In this document: positions 57,084 to 64,000 of the stretch, piece by piece
Layout: every line of letters begins with the position of its first letter
Numbering within the stretch: position 1 is the stretch's first letter
Origin: Oscillibacter valericigenes
GTDB lineage: Bacteria; Bacillota; Clostridia; Oscillospirales; Oscillospiraceae
Direction of reading: 5' to 3'
DNA: 64,000 nucleotides
Assembly (NCBI RefSeq): GCF_021531435.1
Contig: NZ_JAFBIS010000005.1
Location: 62,001-126,000 of the forward strand
Made by a program: the position numbers and the translations under genes
The notes under the pieces: model-generated
Seen by the model: only the letters and a program-made list of their open reading frames with translations
What the model was told of the DNA's origin: nothing
The model's database searches: none

Positions 57084-57728
57084 TCAGTCCTGGGGATACC
57101 GGGGGCGGTTTTCCTGACACTGTCCGTACAGCCGGGAGACCATGGGCCAGTTGACCCGCTGCCACCAGGCATCGAAGTAGTCGCCCCTGCGGTTTTGATA
57201 TTGAAGGTAGTAGGCGTGCTCCCACACGTCGCAGGTCAGCAGGGGACACAGAGGCAGGGGGGTGTCCTGGTTGGCGGTCTTGCGGATGGACAGCGTACCC
57301 TCCCGGTCGCAGACCAGCCAGGCCCACCCGGAGCCGAATACGCCCAGAGCGGCGGTTTTCATAGCGGATTTGAAAGCGGACATCCCGCCCAGGTCCCGGT
57401 CAATGGCGGCGGACAGGGCTACGTCCGGCCCCTCGCCGGGCGTGGGCGTCATGCCCTGGAAATACAGCGTGTGGTTGTACACGCCGCCGGCATTGTTGCG
57501 GATGCCCTGGCGGAGGTCCCCCGGCAGGCGGCACCAATATTGACAGAGCTGCTCCAGCGTCCAGCTCTGACAGGCGGGACAGGCGGCCAGTAGTTTATTC
57601 AGATTATCTACGTAAGCGGCAAAGTGCTTGTCGTGGTGAAAATGGAGCGTCTTCTCGTCAATTTCCGGCAGCAGGTCGCTCTCCCCATAGGGCAGCGGCG
57701 GCAGGGAAAAGGGGTAATGAGGTTCCAT
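57084..57728 (-). CDS. Iron/manganese superoxide dismutase
   Basis: A 214-residue SodA/SodB-type enzyme, turning superoxide into oxygen and hydrogen peroxide. Metal ligands: LHFHHDKH (His), GGVYNHTLYF (His), and CDVWEHAYYLQY (Asp, His). GSGWAWL is the family core. It has four extra cysteines (CPACQ near residue 50 and others), unusual for this family. The start at 57728 follows GGAGG. Metal choice cannot be told from sequence. Confidence 0.94.
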   Translation of the reverse strand: MEPHYPFSLPPLPYGESDLLPEIDEKTLHFHHDKHFAAYVDNLNKLLAACPACQSWTLEQLCQYWCRLPGDLRQGIRNNAGGVYNHTLYFQGMTPTPGEGPDVALSAAIDRDLGGMSAFKSAMKTAALGVFGSGWAWLVCDREGTLSIRKTANQDTPLPLCPLLTCDVWEHAYYLQYQNRRGDYFDAWWQRVNWPMVSRLYGQCQENRPRYPQD

Positions 57729-57788
57729 CAGCGTTCCTCCTCCGTGGTATTCTGCCCCTAGTATATGCGTTCCGCCGGAAAAGTATCA

Positions 57789-57818
57789 GCGCCCGCTGTC
57801 CTTTCGGACGGCGGGCGC
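57789..57818 (-). terminator. Terminator after the NifX-like gene
   Basis: GCGCCCGCTGTCC and its near-complement with a TTT loop, 9 bp after the stop; followed by TGATACTTTT on the minus strand. Confidence 0.6.
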
Positions 57819-57826
57819 CGCGTTCA

Positions 57827-58222
57827 TCAGTGTTCGCAGGTATGACTGCCGCAGCCGTGGGCGCCGCAGATGTGGCCCTCCTCACCGTGATGGTGGTCAC
57901 AGGTGGCGCCATCGGCGTAGGCCAGGGTCCCCGCCAGCAGGTCGGTCACGCACTGGTCCGCGTCGCCGGAACATCCGGCGTACAGCTGGATGCCCGCCTC
58001 TGCCAGGGCAGCCTGGGCGCCGGGTCCGATGCCGCCGCAGATCAGGCAGTCCACGCCGCGGTCCGACAGAAAGTCCGCCAGAGCGCCGTGGCCGCTGCCG
58101 TTGGTGGGGACGACCTGGGCGCTTACCAGCATCCCGTTCACGATGTCGTAAATTTTGAACTGTTCTGTGTGGCCGAAGTGACCGTATACAGTTCCGTTTT
58201 CATAAGTGACTGCGATCTTCAT
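57827..58222 (-). CDS. NifX/NifB C-terminal-type (dinitrogenase cofactor family) protein with His-rich tail
   Basis: A 131-residue protein with the NifX-like fold (MKIAVTYENGTVYGHFGHTEQFKIYDI, then CLICGGIGPGAQAALAEAGIQLYAG). The tail CDHHHGEEGHICGAHGCGSHTCEH has eight His and five Cys residues and probably binds metal. Relatives are encoded near MRP/ParA and DUF134 genes in anaerobes and have unclear roles. It overlaps the DUF134 gene by 4 nt. Confidence 0.85.
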   Translation of the reverse strand: MKIAVTYENGTVYGHFGHTEQFKIYDIVNGMLVSAQVVPTNGSGHGALADFLSDRGVDCLICGGIGPGAQAALAEAGIQLYAGCSGDADQCVTDLLAGTLAYADGATCDHHHGEEGHICGAHGCGSHTCEH

Positions 58223-58575
58223 GGTTCGATTTCCTTTCCGTGTGCGGAGCGGCACCGGCCGCAGCCTTTGCCCGAACAGCCGGATTTTGGGCACAGGGCG
58301 TAGCTGCCGCCGCCGATGGACAGGACACGGCCCTCCACCAGAAAGACTGCCAGCTTCTGCCTCGCCTGGGCGTAGATGCGCTGGACGGTGGTCCGTGCCA
58401 CATCCATCTGCGCGGCGGCTTCCTCCTGGGTCAGGCCCAGGTAGTCCATCAGGCGGATGGCCTCAAATTCCTCCACCATCAGCGTCACGGCTTCCCGCTC
58501 CGCCGGACCCTCCGGGGAAAAGCGGCAGTGGGCGGGCATCCGGCAGACCCGGCGGCATTTGGCGTTTCGCGGCAT
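58219..58575 (-). CDS. DUF134-type HTH DNA-binding protein
   Basis: A 118-residue protein with a Cys-rich start (KCRRVCRMPAHCRF), a sigma-4-like HTH (LTQEEAAAQMDVARTTVQRIYAQARQKLA) and a Cys-rich end (CPKSGCSGKGCGRC). The family is DUF134/UPF0251, usually linked to NifX-like genes, as here. It may sense metal or redox state through its cysteines. The start at 58575 follows AAAGGAG. Confidence 0.88.
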   Translation of the reverse strand: MPRNAKCRRVCRMPAHCRFSPEGPAEREAVTLMVEEFEAIRLMDYLGLTQEEAAAQMDVARTTVQRIYAQARQKLAVFLVEGRVLSIGGGSYALCPKSGCSGKGCGRCRSAHGKEIEP

Positions 58576-58605
58576 GGTGTCATCTCCTTTATTCTTGACG
58601 GGCCC

Positions 58606-58633
58606 ATTATATACCGATTTGAACATATGTCAA
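58606..58633 (-). promoter_or_regulatory. Promoter of the DUF134/NifX-like operon
   Basis: TTGACA (58628-58633), 16-bp spacer, TATAAT (58606-58611). Confidence 0.82.
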
Positions 58634-58642
58634 GAATAAAAA

Positions 58643-58671
58643 ATTCCCGGAGCCGAAAGGCTCCGGGAATC
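58643..58671 (-). terminator. Terminator after the phosphohexomutase gene
   Basis: ATTCCCGGAGCC, 4-nt loop, and its exact complement, followed on the minus strand by TTTTTTATTC. Confidence 0.88.
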
Positions 58672-58679
58672 GGGGAAAT

Positions 58680-60407
58680 TTACTTTTTCAGGCTGTCCAC
58701 CCACTGACCGTACTTGGCTACATTGGCCTGGGCGTCGGCGGCGTCCTTGCCCTGGGCCAGGATGTAGACCTTGATCTTGGGCTCGGTGCCGGAGGGCCGG
58801 ACGATGACGGAGGTGCCGTCTGCCATTTCGAACCGCAGTACGTTGGAGCCGGACAGCTCCATGCAGCTTTGCACGCCGGTGGCAGTGTCGGTGACGGAAC
58901 CGTCCTGATAGTCCTTGCGGGTCACGACTTGCACGCCGGAGATCTCGGCGGGGGGATTTTCCCGGAGGGACTTCATCAGGTTCGCCATATCCCGCAGGCC
59001 GTCCAGACCGGGCATCACCAGGTTGTAGGTGTGCTCGGCAAAGTAGCCGTACTTCTCATACAGGGCGTCCAGCGCGTCAGCCAGCGTCATGCCCTGGGCG
59101 GCGTACCAGGCGGCCATCTCGGTCAGCAGCAGGGAGGCGGTGACGGCGTCCTTGTCCCGGACGTAGTCGCCCACCATGTAGCCGTAGCTCTCCTCGTAGG
59201 CGAAGATGACCTTGCCCTCGCCGGAATTCTCCAGCTTGTCCTTCTTCTCGGCCAGGAACTTGAAGCCGGTGAAGGTGTCGTAGCTCTGGAGGCCGTTGAC
59301 CTCGGCCACCTTGCGGGCCATCTCGGTGGTGACGATGGTCTTGAGGGCCACGGGCTTCTCCGGCAGCTTGCCGGAGCGCTTCATGGCGCCGATGAGGTAG
59401 TCCAGCAGCAGAACGCCGGTCTGGTTGCCGGAGATGACCTTGAACTCGCCGTCTTTGGTGCGGACCATGATGCCCACGCGGTCGGCGTCGGGGTCGGAGC
59501 CCAGGATGAAGTCAGCGCCCTCGCGCTTGGCGATGTCCACCGCCAGATAGAAGCCCTCGGGGTTCTCAGGGTTGGGGGAGACCACGGTGGGGAAGTTGCC
59601 GTCAATGACCATCTGCTCGGGCACGCAGATGAGGTGCTTGATGCCCAGGCGCTTCAAGGCCTCGGGGATGAGCTTGTGACCGGTGCCGTGGAAGGGGGTG
59701 TAGACCAGCTTGAAGGTGTCGGCAACCTTGGCGACGGTCTCGGCGTCGTTGACCTGGGCCATGACGTTTGTCAGGAACTTCTCGTCGGTCTCGGCACCCA
59801 GGACCTCAATGAGGCCTGACTTGACGGCCTCGTCGTAGTCCATGGTCCTGATGTCGTTGAAAATGTCGATCTCACCCAGCCGCTTCGCGATGGCGTCGGC
59901 GTGGTGGGGAGGCAGCTGGGCGCCGTCCTCCCAGTAGACCTTGTAGCCGTTGTACTCCTTGGGGTTGTGGCTGGCGGTGACGTTGATGCCCGCCTGGCAG
60001 TGGTATTCCCGGACGGCGAAGCTCAGTTCGGGGGTGGGCCGCAGGGACTCGAAAATGCGGACGTGGATGCCGTTGGCGGCGCAAACCTTGGCGGCCTCCA
60101 CGGCGAACTCCCGGGAGTGGTTGCGGCAGTCCATGCAGATGGCCACGCCCCGGCGCTTGCCCTCCTCGCCTTCGGCGGCGATGACGTCGGCAAAGCCCTG
60201 GGTGGCCCAGCGGATGACATGGACGTTCATGTTATGTAAACCAACATACATGGTGCCGCGAAGGCCCGCGGTGCCGAACTCCAGGGGGCCGTAGAACCGG
60301 GATTCGATCTCCTTGGGGTCATCCTTGATGGCCTCCAATTCGGCCTTTTCCTCGGCGGACAGAGCGGGACTGTTCAGCCACTTTTCGTATTCCTTCATGA
60401 AATCCAT
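58680..60407 (-). CDS. Phosphoglucomutase/phosphomannomutase (alpha-D-phosphohexomutase)
   Basis: A 575-residue member of the alpha-phosphohexomutase superfamily. Marks: FGTAGLRGTMYVGLHNMNVHVI, the phosphoserine loop INVTASHNPKEYNGYKVYW, metal-binding GSDPDADRVGIMV, sugar-specificity loop AYEESYGYMVGD and the phosphate-binding RPSGTEPKIKVYI. It interconverts hexose 1- and 6-phosphates, feeding glycolysis or cell-wall sugars. The start at 60407 follows GAGGAGG. Monocistronic. Confidence 0.95.
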   Translation of the reverse strand: MDFMKEYEKWLNSPALSAEEKAELEAIKDDPKEIESRFYGPLEFGTAGLRGTMYVGLHNMNVHVIRWATQGFADVIAAEGEEGKRRGVAICMDCRNHSREFAVEAAKVCAANGIHVRIFESLRPTPELSFAVREYHCQAGINVTASHNPKEYNGYKVYWEDGAQLPPHHADAIAKRLGEIDIFNDIRTMDYDEAVKSGLIEVLGAETDEKFLTNVMAQVNDAETVAKVADTFKLVYTPFHGTGHKLIPEALKRLGIKHLICVPEQMVIDGNFPTVVSPNPENPEGFYLAVDIAKREGADFILGSDPDADRVGIMVRTKDGEFKVISGNQTGVLLLDYLIGAMKRSGKLPEKPVALKTIVTTEMARKVAEVNGLQSYDTFTGFKFLAEKKDKLENSGEGKVIFAYEESYGYMVGDYVRDKDAVTASLLLTEMAAWYAAQGMTLADALDALYEKYGYFAEHTYNLVMPGLDGLRDMANLMKSLRENPPAEISGVQVVTRKDYQDGSVTDTATGVQSCMELSGSNVLRFEMADGTSVIVRPSGTEPKIKVYILAQGKDAADAQANVAKYGQWVDSLKK

Positions 60408-60485
60408 ATTGCAGTTCCTCCTCTATAATTATGTAAACTGAATAGTACAGGTCATCGCAAAGTCAGCCCTATTTCGGGGAGAAGG

Positions 60486-60785
60486 TCATATATCGTAATG
60501 GTCGAAACCGCAGAGACGGCAGTGGTACCCCCGGCCCCTACGGTCATAGTTATAATGGCCGCAGACGGGACAGCGGCTGCCGTTGTAGCGGTACATTCCA
60601 ACGATGACGGCGCCCAGGACTGCCATGACCTTGCCGGGCACGGTATGCCGCAGCCCAAGCCCCACGATCAGCAGTAGAATGCCCACAGGGACCAAGACGT
60701 ACCGCAGGCGGCGGTGCCGCTCCCAGGTTTCGATGGACTTCCGCAGGGCGGGGTCCCGCTGAGGAGCTTGCGCTTCGTTTTCCAT
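60486..60785 (-). CDS. Zinc-ribbon membrane protein, paralogue A
   Basis: A 99-residue protein. A charged N-terminus (RKSIETWERHRRLR) is followed by two hydrophobic stretches (VLVPVGILLLIVGLGL; VMAVLGAVIVGMY) and a C-terminal zinc ribbon RCPVCGHYNYDRRGRGYHCRLCGFDHY (two CxxC pairs). The start at 60785 follows GGAAAGGAG. It is paired with a second protein of the same design encoded upstream. Function unknown. Confidence 0.75.
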   Translation of the reverse strand: MENEAQAPQRDPALRKSIETWERHRRLRYVLVPVGILLLIVGLGLRHTVPGKVMAVLGAVIVGMYRYNGSRCPVCGHYNYDRRGRGYHCRLCGFDHYDI

Positions 60786-60811
60786 CACAGACTCCTTTCC
60801 AAGCAAAAAAC

Positions 60812-61150
60812 TCAATTCGTTTCTTCCTTACCCGCATGGATAGAAAAACCGCAGTCGGGACAGCGAAAGAACAGAGTCCCGAAGTGCCGTTCCCACCGGC
60901 GGATCTCATGGCCGCATACAGGACAGCGGGAGCTTAGAAGCAGTAGGATCACGATGATCACAGCACAGCCAAGGCCCACAGCCAGGAAAAAGAACGAATC
61001 ACAGAGCTTGTACAGTGTCAGGAACATGACAGTCACAGCAGCCAGTATAAGCTGCGCGATGCCCCGTATCTTCCAGGACCTTGCTTTCTGGGCCAATTCC
61101 TCCTGGGAAAGCCCGGAAAAGCTCCTGTGTTCCTCAAAATCATGCTTCAA
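60812..61150 (-). CDS. Zinc-ribbon membrane protein, paralogue B
   Basis: A 112-residue protein of the same layout as the next gene: helical N-terminus, two membrane stretches (GIAQLILAAVTVMFLTLY and FFFLAVGLGCAVIIVILLLL), then RCPVCGHEIRRWERHFGTLFFRCPDCGFSI. The start is TTG at 61150 behind GGAGGTC. The two genes are 26 nt apart and probably arose by duplication. Function unknown. Confidence 0.75.
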   Translation of the reverse strand: MKHDFEEHRSFSGLSQEELAQKARSWKIRGIAQLILAAVTVMFLTLYKLCDSFFFLAVGLGCAVIIVILLLLSSRCPVCGHEIRRWERHFGTLFFRCPDCGFSIHAGKEETN

Positions 61151-61179
61151 CAGAAAGACCTCCGTAAAGTTATGCTAAC

Positions 61180-61479
61180 TTAATCTTCCGCTTCCTCCGG
61201 CGCTTTCAGCAGTGCCTTGGCATCCTCCAGCCGGGATGCGGGCACGTAGATCTCTACGCCCAGCCCGGCGAAGCCCAGTACCACCTTGCCCTGACTTCCC
61301 ACCTTAAACGCCGGGATGCCGAAGCCCTCCAGCATGGAGAGGGTGATGTCCGCCATGCCGTCCAGCTCCGACTGCAAAGTCAGCTTTTCCGCCTTTTCCG
61401 GCTGGCCGTTATCGTCCTTTGGCCACCGCTCCGCCAGGTTCTTATCGGCCATGGCCCAAAAATCTTTCGCCTGTTCCAT
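61180..61479 (-). CDS. DUF2007-like small protein
   Basis: A 99-residue protein. The C-terminal half (LEGFGIPAFKVGSQGKVVLGFAGLGVEIYVPASRLEDAKALL) has the DUF2007 look, a small alpha/beta domain that may bind signal-transduction partners. The N-terminal half is helical and acidic. It starts at 61479 after AAGGAG, 11 nt after rlmH, so it is in the same operon. Function unknown. Confidence 0.75.
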   Translation of the reverse strand: MEQAKDFWAMADKNLAERWPKDDNGQPEKAEKLTLQSELDGMADITLSMLEGFGIPAFKVGSQGKVVLGFAGLGVEIYVPASRLEDAKALLKAPEEAED

Positions 61480-61490
61480 CGAAATGCTCC

Positions 61491-61973
61491 TTACTTATGA
61501 TACTTGCTTCCCACGTTGATCTGGTACGCCCGGTAAATTTGCTCCAGAAGCATGACACGGGCCAGATGGTGGGGAAAGGTCATGGGGGACATGGACAGCT
61601 TCACCGCCGCCAGCTCCTTGACGGAGGGATGCAGACCGAAAGAGCCGCCGATGAGGAACACCAGATGGCTGTCCCCCCGGCTGGCGCTGTCGGCCATCAG
61701 CCGGGCCAGTTCCTCGCTGGAACGGGGCTTTCCCTCCACGCACATAGCGATAACGTAGGCAGAGGCGGGGAGCTTTCCCCGGATGGCGTCGGCTTCCTTC
61801 GCCAGTGCCGCCCCGATCTGAGCGGGGGAGGGGTCTTCCGGCAGCCGTTCCTCGGCCAGCTCCACGATGTCCAGCTTGCAGAAACGCCCCAGCCGCTTTG
61901 TGTACTCCGCCACGGCGTCGGCGTAGAATTTCTCTTTTAATTTCCCCACACAGAGAATGGTCACTTTCTGCAT
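61491..61973 (-). CDS. rlmH: 23S rRNA (pseudouridine-1915-N3)-methyltransferase
   Basis: A 160-residue SPOUT methyltransferase. Marks: the N-terminal VTILCVGKLKEKFYADAVAEYTKRL, VFLIGGSFGLHP (SAM-binding knot) and the C-terminal SMSPMTFPHHLARVMLLEQIYRAYQI. It methylates pseudouridine 1915 in helix 69. It overlaps the MBL-fold gene by 13 nt, an arrangement seen in Firmicutes where rlmH follows the yycJ region. Confidence 0.97.
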   Translation of the reverse strand: MQKVTILCVGKLKEKFYADAVAEYTKRLGRFCKLDIVELAEERLPEDPSPAQIGAALAKEADAIRGKLPASAYVIAMCVEGKPRSSEELARLMADSASRGDSHLVFLIGGSFGLHPSVKELAAVKLSMSPMTFPHHLARVMLLEQIYRAYQINVGSKYHK

Positions 61974-62761
61974 ACGGCCCTCCTGATGACGGGATAGGCT
62001 TCACTCAAACAGTCCCGGGGCGCGACTTCCAGCACCGGGGCAAATCCCGCGGCGGACAGCGCCGCTTCCACGGCGTTCCGGGCCATAGCGGGGGTGTTGT
62101 TTTCCTTGCTTAAATGGGCCAGCACGATCTCCGACGCCCCGGCCTCCGCCAGCGTTACGGCGAACCGGGCGGCGTCCTCATTGCACAGGTGCCCTTGAGC
62201 GCCCAGGATACGTTCTTTTAAATAGTAGGGATAAGGCCCGCTGCGGAGCGCCTCCACGTCGTGGTTGGCCTCCAGCACCGCCAGGTCGACCCCCGGCAGG
62301 ATGTCCTCCGCCTCTTGGGTGACATAACCCGTATCTGTCAGAATGCCCGCACTACCGTCCGGCCCGTCAAGGCGGAAACCGCAGGAGCCTGGGGCATCAT
62401 GGGATGTTGGAAAAGCGGTGACAGTCAGACAGTCAATTTTAATTTGTTTACATAATTCTGCTTCCTGGAACCTCGGCTCCACGCCCGCCAGCCGGTAGGC
62501 CAGCTCCCGTCCCACCCGGCCGCTGGAGAGGATGGGAAAGCGGCTCTTTTTCAGCAGGGTCTGAAGCCCCGCGATGTGGTCGGAGTGGGTGTGGGTGATG
62601 AGCAGGGCGCTGATGTCAGAGAGCTCCAGCCCCAGGGCGGCCAGCCCGGTGGTGATGCGGCGGCAGGAGATGCCGGCGTCCACCAGCAGATGGGCGGCGC
62701 CGCAGGAGACCAGCAGCGCGTTCCCGGAGGAGCCGCTGGCCAGTGTATGTACGGTGGTCAA
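61961..62761 (-). CDS. YycJ/WalJ-type MBL-fold metallohydrolase
   Basis: A 266-residue MBL protein. Marks: ASGSSGNALLVSCGAAHLLVDAGIS, the metal motif THTHSDHIAGLQTLL, FPTSHDAPGSCGF, ILTDTGYVT and LEANHDVEAL, then the late HLSKENNTP. WalJ-type proteins are thought to act in coordinating cell-wall synthesis with DNA replication. The start is TTG at 62761, because GCGAGG lies 8 nt upstream; ATG 62782 lacks a ribosome site. Its end overlaps rlmH. Confidence 0.9.
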   Translation of the reverse strand: MTTVHTLASGSSGNALLVSCGAAHLLVDAGISCRRITTGLAALGLELSDISALLITHTHSDHIAGLQTLLKKSRFPILSSGRVGRELAYRLAGVEPRFQEAELCKQIKIDCLTVTAFPTSHDAPGSCGFRLDGPDGSAGILTDTGYVTQEAEDILPGVDLAVLEANHDVEALRSGPYPYYLKERILGAQGHLCNEDAARFAVTLAEAGASEIVLAHLSKENNTPAMARNAVEAALSAAGFAPVLEVAPRDCLSEAYPVIRRAVCRK

Positions 62762-62785
62762 AAAAATACCTCGCTTCTGCATGCA

Positions 62786-62845
62786 TAAAAGCGTCCGCCC
62801 AGGAGAACGCCGACTAAGGTCGCCATCCTCCTCAGCGGACGCTTG
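62786..62845 (-). terminator. Terminator after murA
   Basis: GCGTCCGC at both ends with inner GAGGA/TCCTC pairing, followed on the minus strand by TTTTAT. It is longer and more branched than the other terminators in the window. Confidence 0.7.
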
Positions 62846-62876
62846 CTGTCTGATTTTTGGGGGTGCCGCGGGGAGA

Positions 62877-64000
62877 TCAGCCCACGCCGGCCACGGATTC
62901 GCTTTCCTCGGGCTCGTCCACAGCGCGAATATCCGCACCCAAAGCCCGGAGCTTGGACACGATGTCCTCGTAGCCCCGTTCAATATACTGTACGTTGCTG
63001 ATCTCGCTCCGGCCCTGGGCGGCCAGGGCTGCGATGACCAGGGCGGCGCCGGCCCGCAGGTCGTAAGCCTGGATAGGCGCGCCGGTGAGATGGTCCACGC
63101 CCTCCACCACGGCGGTCTTGTCGTCCACCTGGATGTTGGCGCCCATGCGCTTGAGCTCGTCCACATAGCGGTAGCGGCTGCTCCAGACGCCCTCGGTCAC
63201 AAGGGACGTGCCCTCCGCCAGGGAGAGACAGGCGGTGATCTGGGGCTGCATATCGGTGGGGAAACCGGGATAGGGCAGGGTCTTGATATTGGTCTTCTGC
63301 AGGCGGTTCGTGCGGCGGACCAGGAGGGTGTCCTCCTTTTCCTCCACCTCGACGCCCATCTCTACCAGCTTGGCGGTGATGCAGTCCATGTGCTTTGGAA
63401 TGATGTTTTTCACCAATACCTGGCCGCCGGCGGCGGCCACCGCCGCCATGTAGGTGCCCGCCTCGATCTGGTCGGGGATGATGGCATAGGAGCCGCCGGT
63501 GAGCCGCTCCACGCCGCGGATCTTGATGGTATCGGTACCGGCGCCCCGAATGTTGGCGCCCATGGAGTTGAGGAAGTTGGCCAGGTCCACAATGTGGGGC
63601 TCCTTGGCGGCGTTTTCGATGACGGTGTTGCCCTCGGCCATGACGGCAGCCATCATAATGTTCATGGTAGCACCCACAGATACCACGTCCAGATAGACGC
63701 TGGTGCCTTTCAGATGGCCTTCCTTGGCGGAGGCGTGGATAAAGCCGCCCTCTACAACGACTTTGGCGCCCAGGGCGGTGAAACCCTTGACATGCTGGTC
63801 AATGGGCCGCACGCCACCGAAATTGCAGCCGCCGGGCATGGCAACCTCGGCCTGACCGAACCGGCCCAGCAGGGCGCCGATGAGATAGTAGGAGGCACGA
63901 ATCTTCCGGCTCAGCTCATAGCTTGTCCGGGTGGTGCGGATATGGGTGCAGTCGATCTCCACCGTGTGGGGATTGATAGAACGGATGCCGGCGCCCAGCT
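62877..64000 (-). CDS. murA: UDP-N-acetylglucosamine 1-carboxyvinyltransferase (5' end outside window)
   Basis: The visible 374 codons cover most of the enzyme that starts peptidoglycan precursor synthesis. Marks: MPGGCNFGGVRPIDQHVKG (catalytic Cys in GGC, in the position of the fosfomycin-target Cys), PYPGFPTDMQPQITACL and EISNVQYIERGYEDIVSKL. The presence of Cys predicts fosfomycin sensitivity of this copy. The frame stays open past the edge (GIRSINPHTVEID). Paralogue MurA1 versus MurA2 cannot be settled without the whole gene. Confidence 0.95.
   Translation of the reverse strand, partial: LGAGIRSINPHTVEIDCTHIRTTRTSYELSRKIRASYYLIGALLGRFGQAEVAMPGGCNFGGVRPIDQHVKGFTALGAKVVVEGGFIHASAKEGHLKGTSVYLDVVSVGATMNIMMAAVMAEGNTVIENAAKEPHIVDLANFLNSMGANIRGAGTDTIKIRGVERLTGGSYAIIPDQIEAGTYMAAVAAAGGQVLVKNIIPKHMDCITAKLVEMGVEVEEKEDTLLVRRTNRLQKTNIKTLPYPGFPTDMQPQITACLSLAEGTSLVTEGVWSSRYRYVDELKRMGANIQVDDKTAVVEGVDHLTGAPIQAYDLRAGAALVIAALAAQGRSEISNVQYIERGYEDIVSKLRALGADIRAVDEPEESESVAGVG

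Noticed and set aside
61961-63166. Longer form of the MBL-fold gene reaching into murA
   Set aside because: The added part crosses the murA terminator and reads murA in another frame; the MBL fold begins only near 62761.
1-64000. CRISPR arrays, tRNA or rRNA genes, insertion sequences, prophage genes
   Set aside because: No spaced direct repeats, cloverleaf-type sequences, transposase motifs or phage structural genes were seen on either strand; weak tRNAs cannot be excluded by eye.

Overview
The window is GC-rich, tightly packed bacterial chromosome with no rRNA, tRNA, CRISPR array or recognisable insertion sequence. The gene content (ECF vitamin transport under an FMN riboswitch, BMP-type nucleoside ABC transporter, clostridial pyrCKDFEBI cluster, 4-hydroxybutyrate dehydrogenase-like enzyme, tryptophanase-like lyase, consensus sigma-A promoters, strong AGGAGG ribosome sites) suggests a high-GC anaerobic Clostridia member, probably of the Oscillospiraceae. 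That placement is inferred from style, not from a marker gene.

Layout. 1-1643: 3' part of an old-yellow-enzyme/FeS/FAD reductase. 1689-9247: a cupin, then a minus-strand operon of CHASE-type sensor kinase, response regulator and a complete purine-nucleoside-type ABC transporter. 9350-14937: a YczE-like membrane protein, a YheO-like regulator and, divergently, RidA, a tryptophanase-like beta-eliminating lyase and an SNF-type Na+ symporter. 15017-21390: TauE exporter, TetR regulator and small housekeeping genes, then an SCP2-like protein with a class III aminotransferase. 21438-28714: MazG, RsmH, an HD-GYP gene broken by an in-frame TAG, glyA, 5-formyl-THF cyclo-ligase, a Y-family polymerase with a LexA-like box, and ribU with its riboswitch. 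28738-30229: small plus-strand genes.

30258-42065 is the most unusual part. Five consecutive HAD-family genes, each with Gly where motif I normally has its second Asp, lead into a phosphoglycerate mutase whose halves are in reversed order relative to ordinary GpmI (a circular permutation with the catalytic residues kept). After a terminator and a new promoter come split transketolase genes and a 4-hydroxybutyrate-dehydrogenase-like enzyme. Divergent from the HAD genes are a LacI-family regulator, a PHP phosphoesterase and a PfkB-type kinase. AAACGTTT operator-like sites sit in both divergent transcription units and recur at the DUF47/PiT phosphate-transport operon (43 kb) and in front of a MATE gene (46 kb), which suggests one regulon built around phosphoester metabolism and phosphate movement. 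No sugar transporter is present in the cluster.

42156-64000: PiT and MATE, a Cys-rich small protein, an aminotransferase with a radical SAM protein, an RNHCP protein, an EamA transporter, the complete UMP biosynthesis operon, an XRE regulator with a divergent small gene, superoxide dismutase, a DUF134/NifX-like pair, phosphohexomutase, two zinc-ribbon membrane proteins, rlmH, a YycJ-like MBL protein and a murA cut by the window end.
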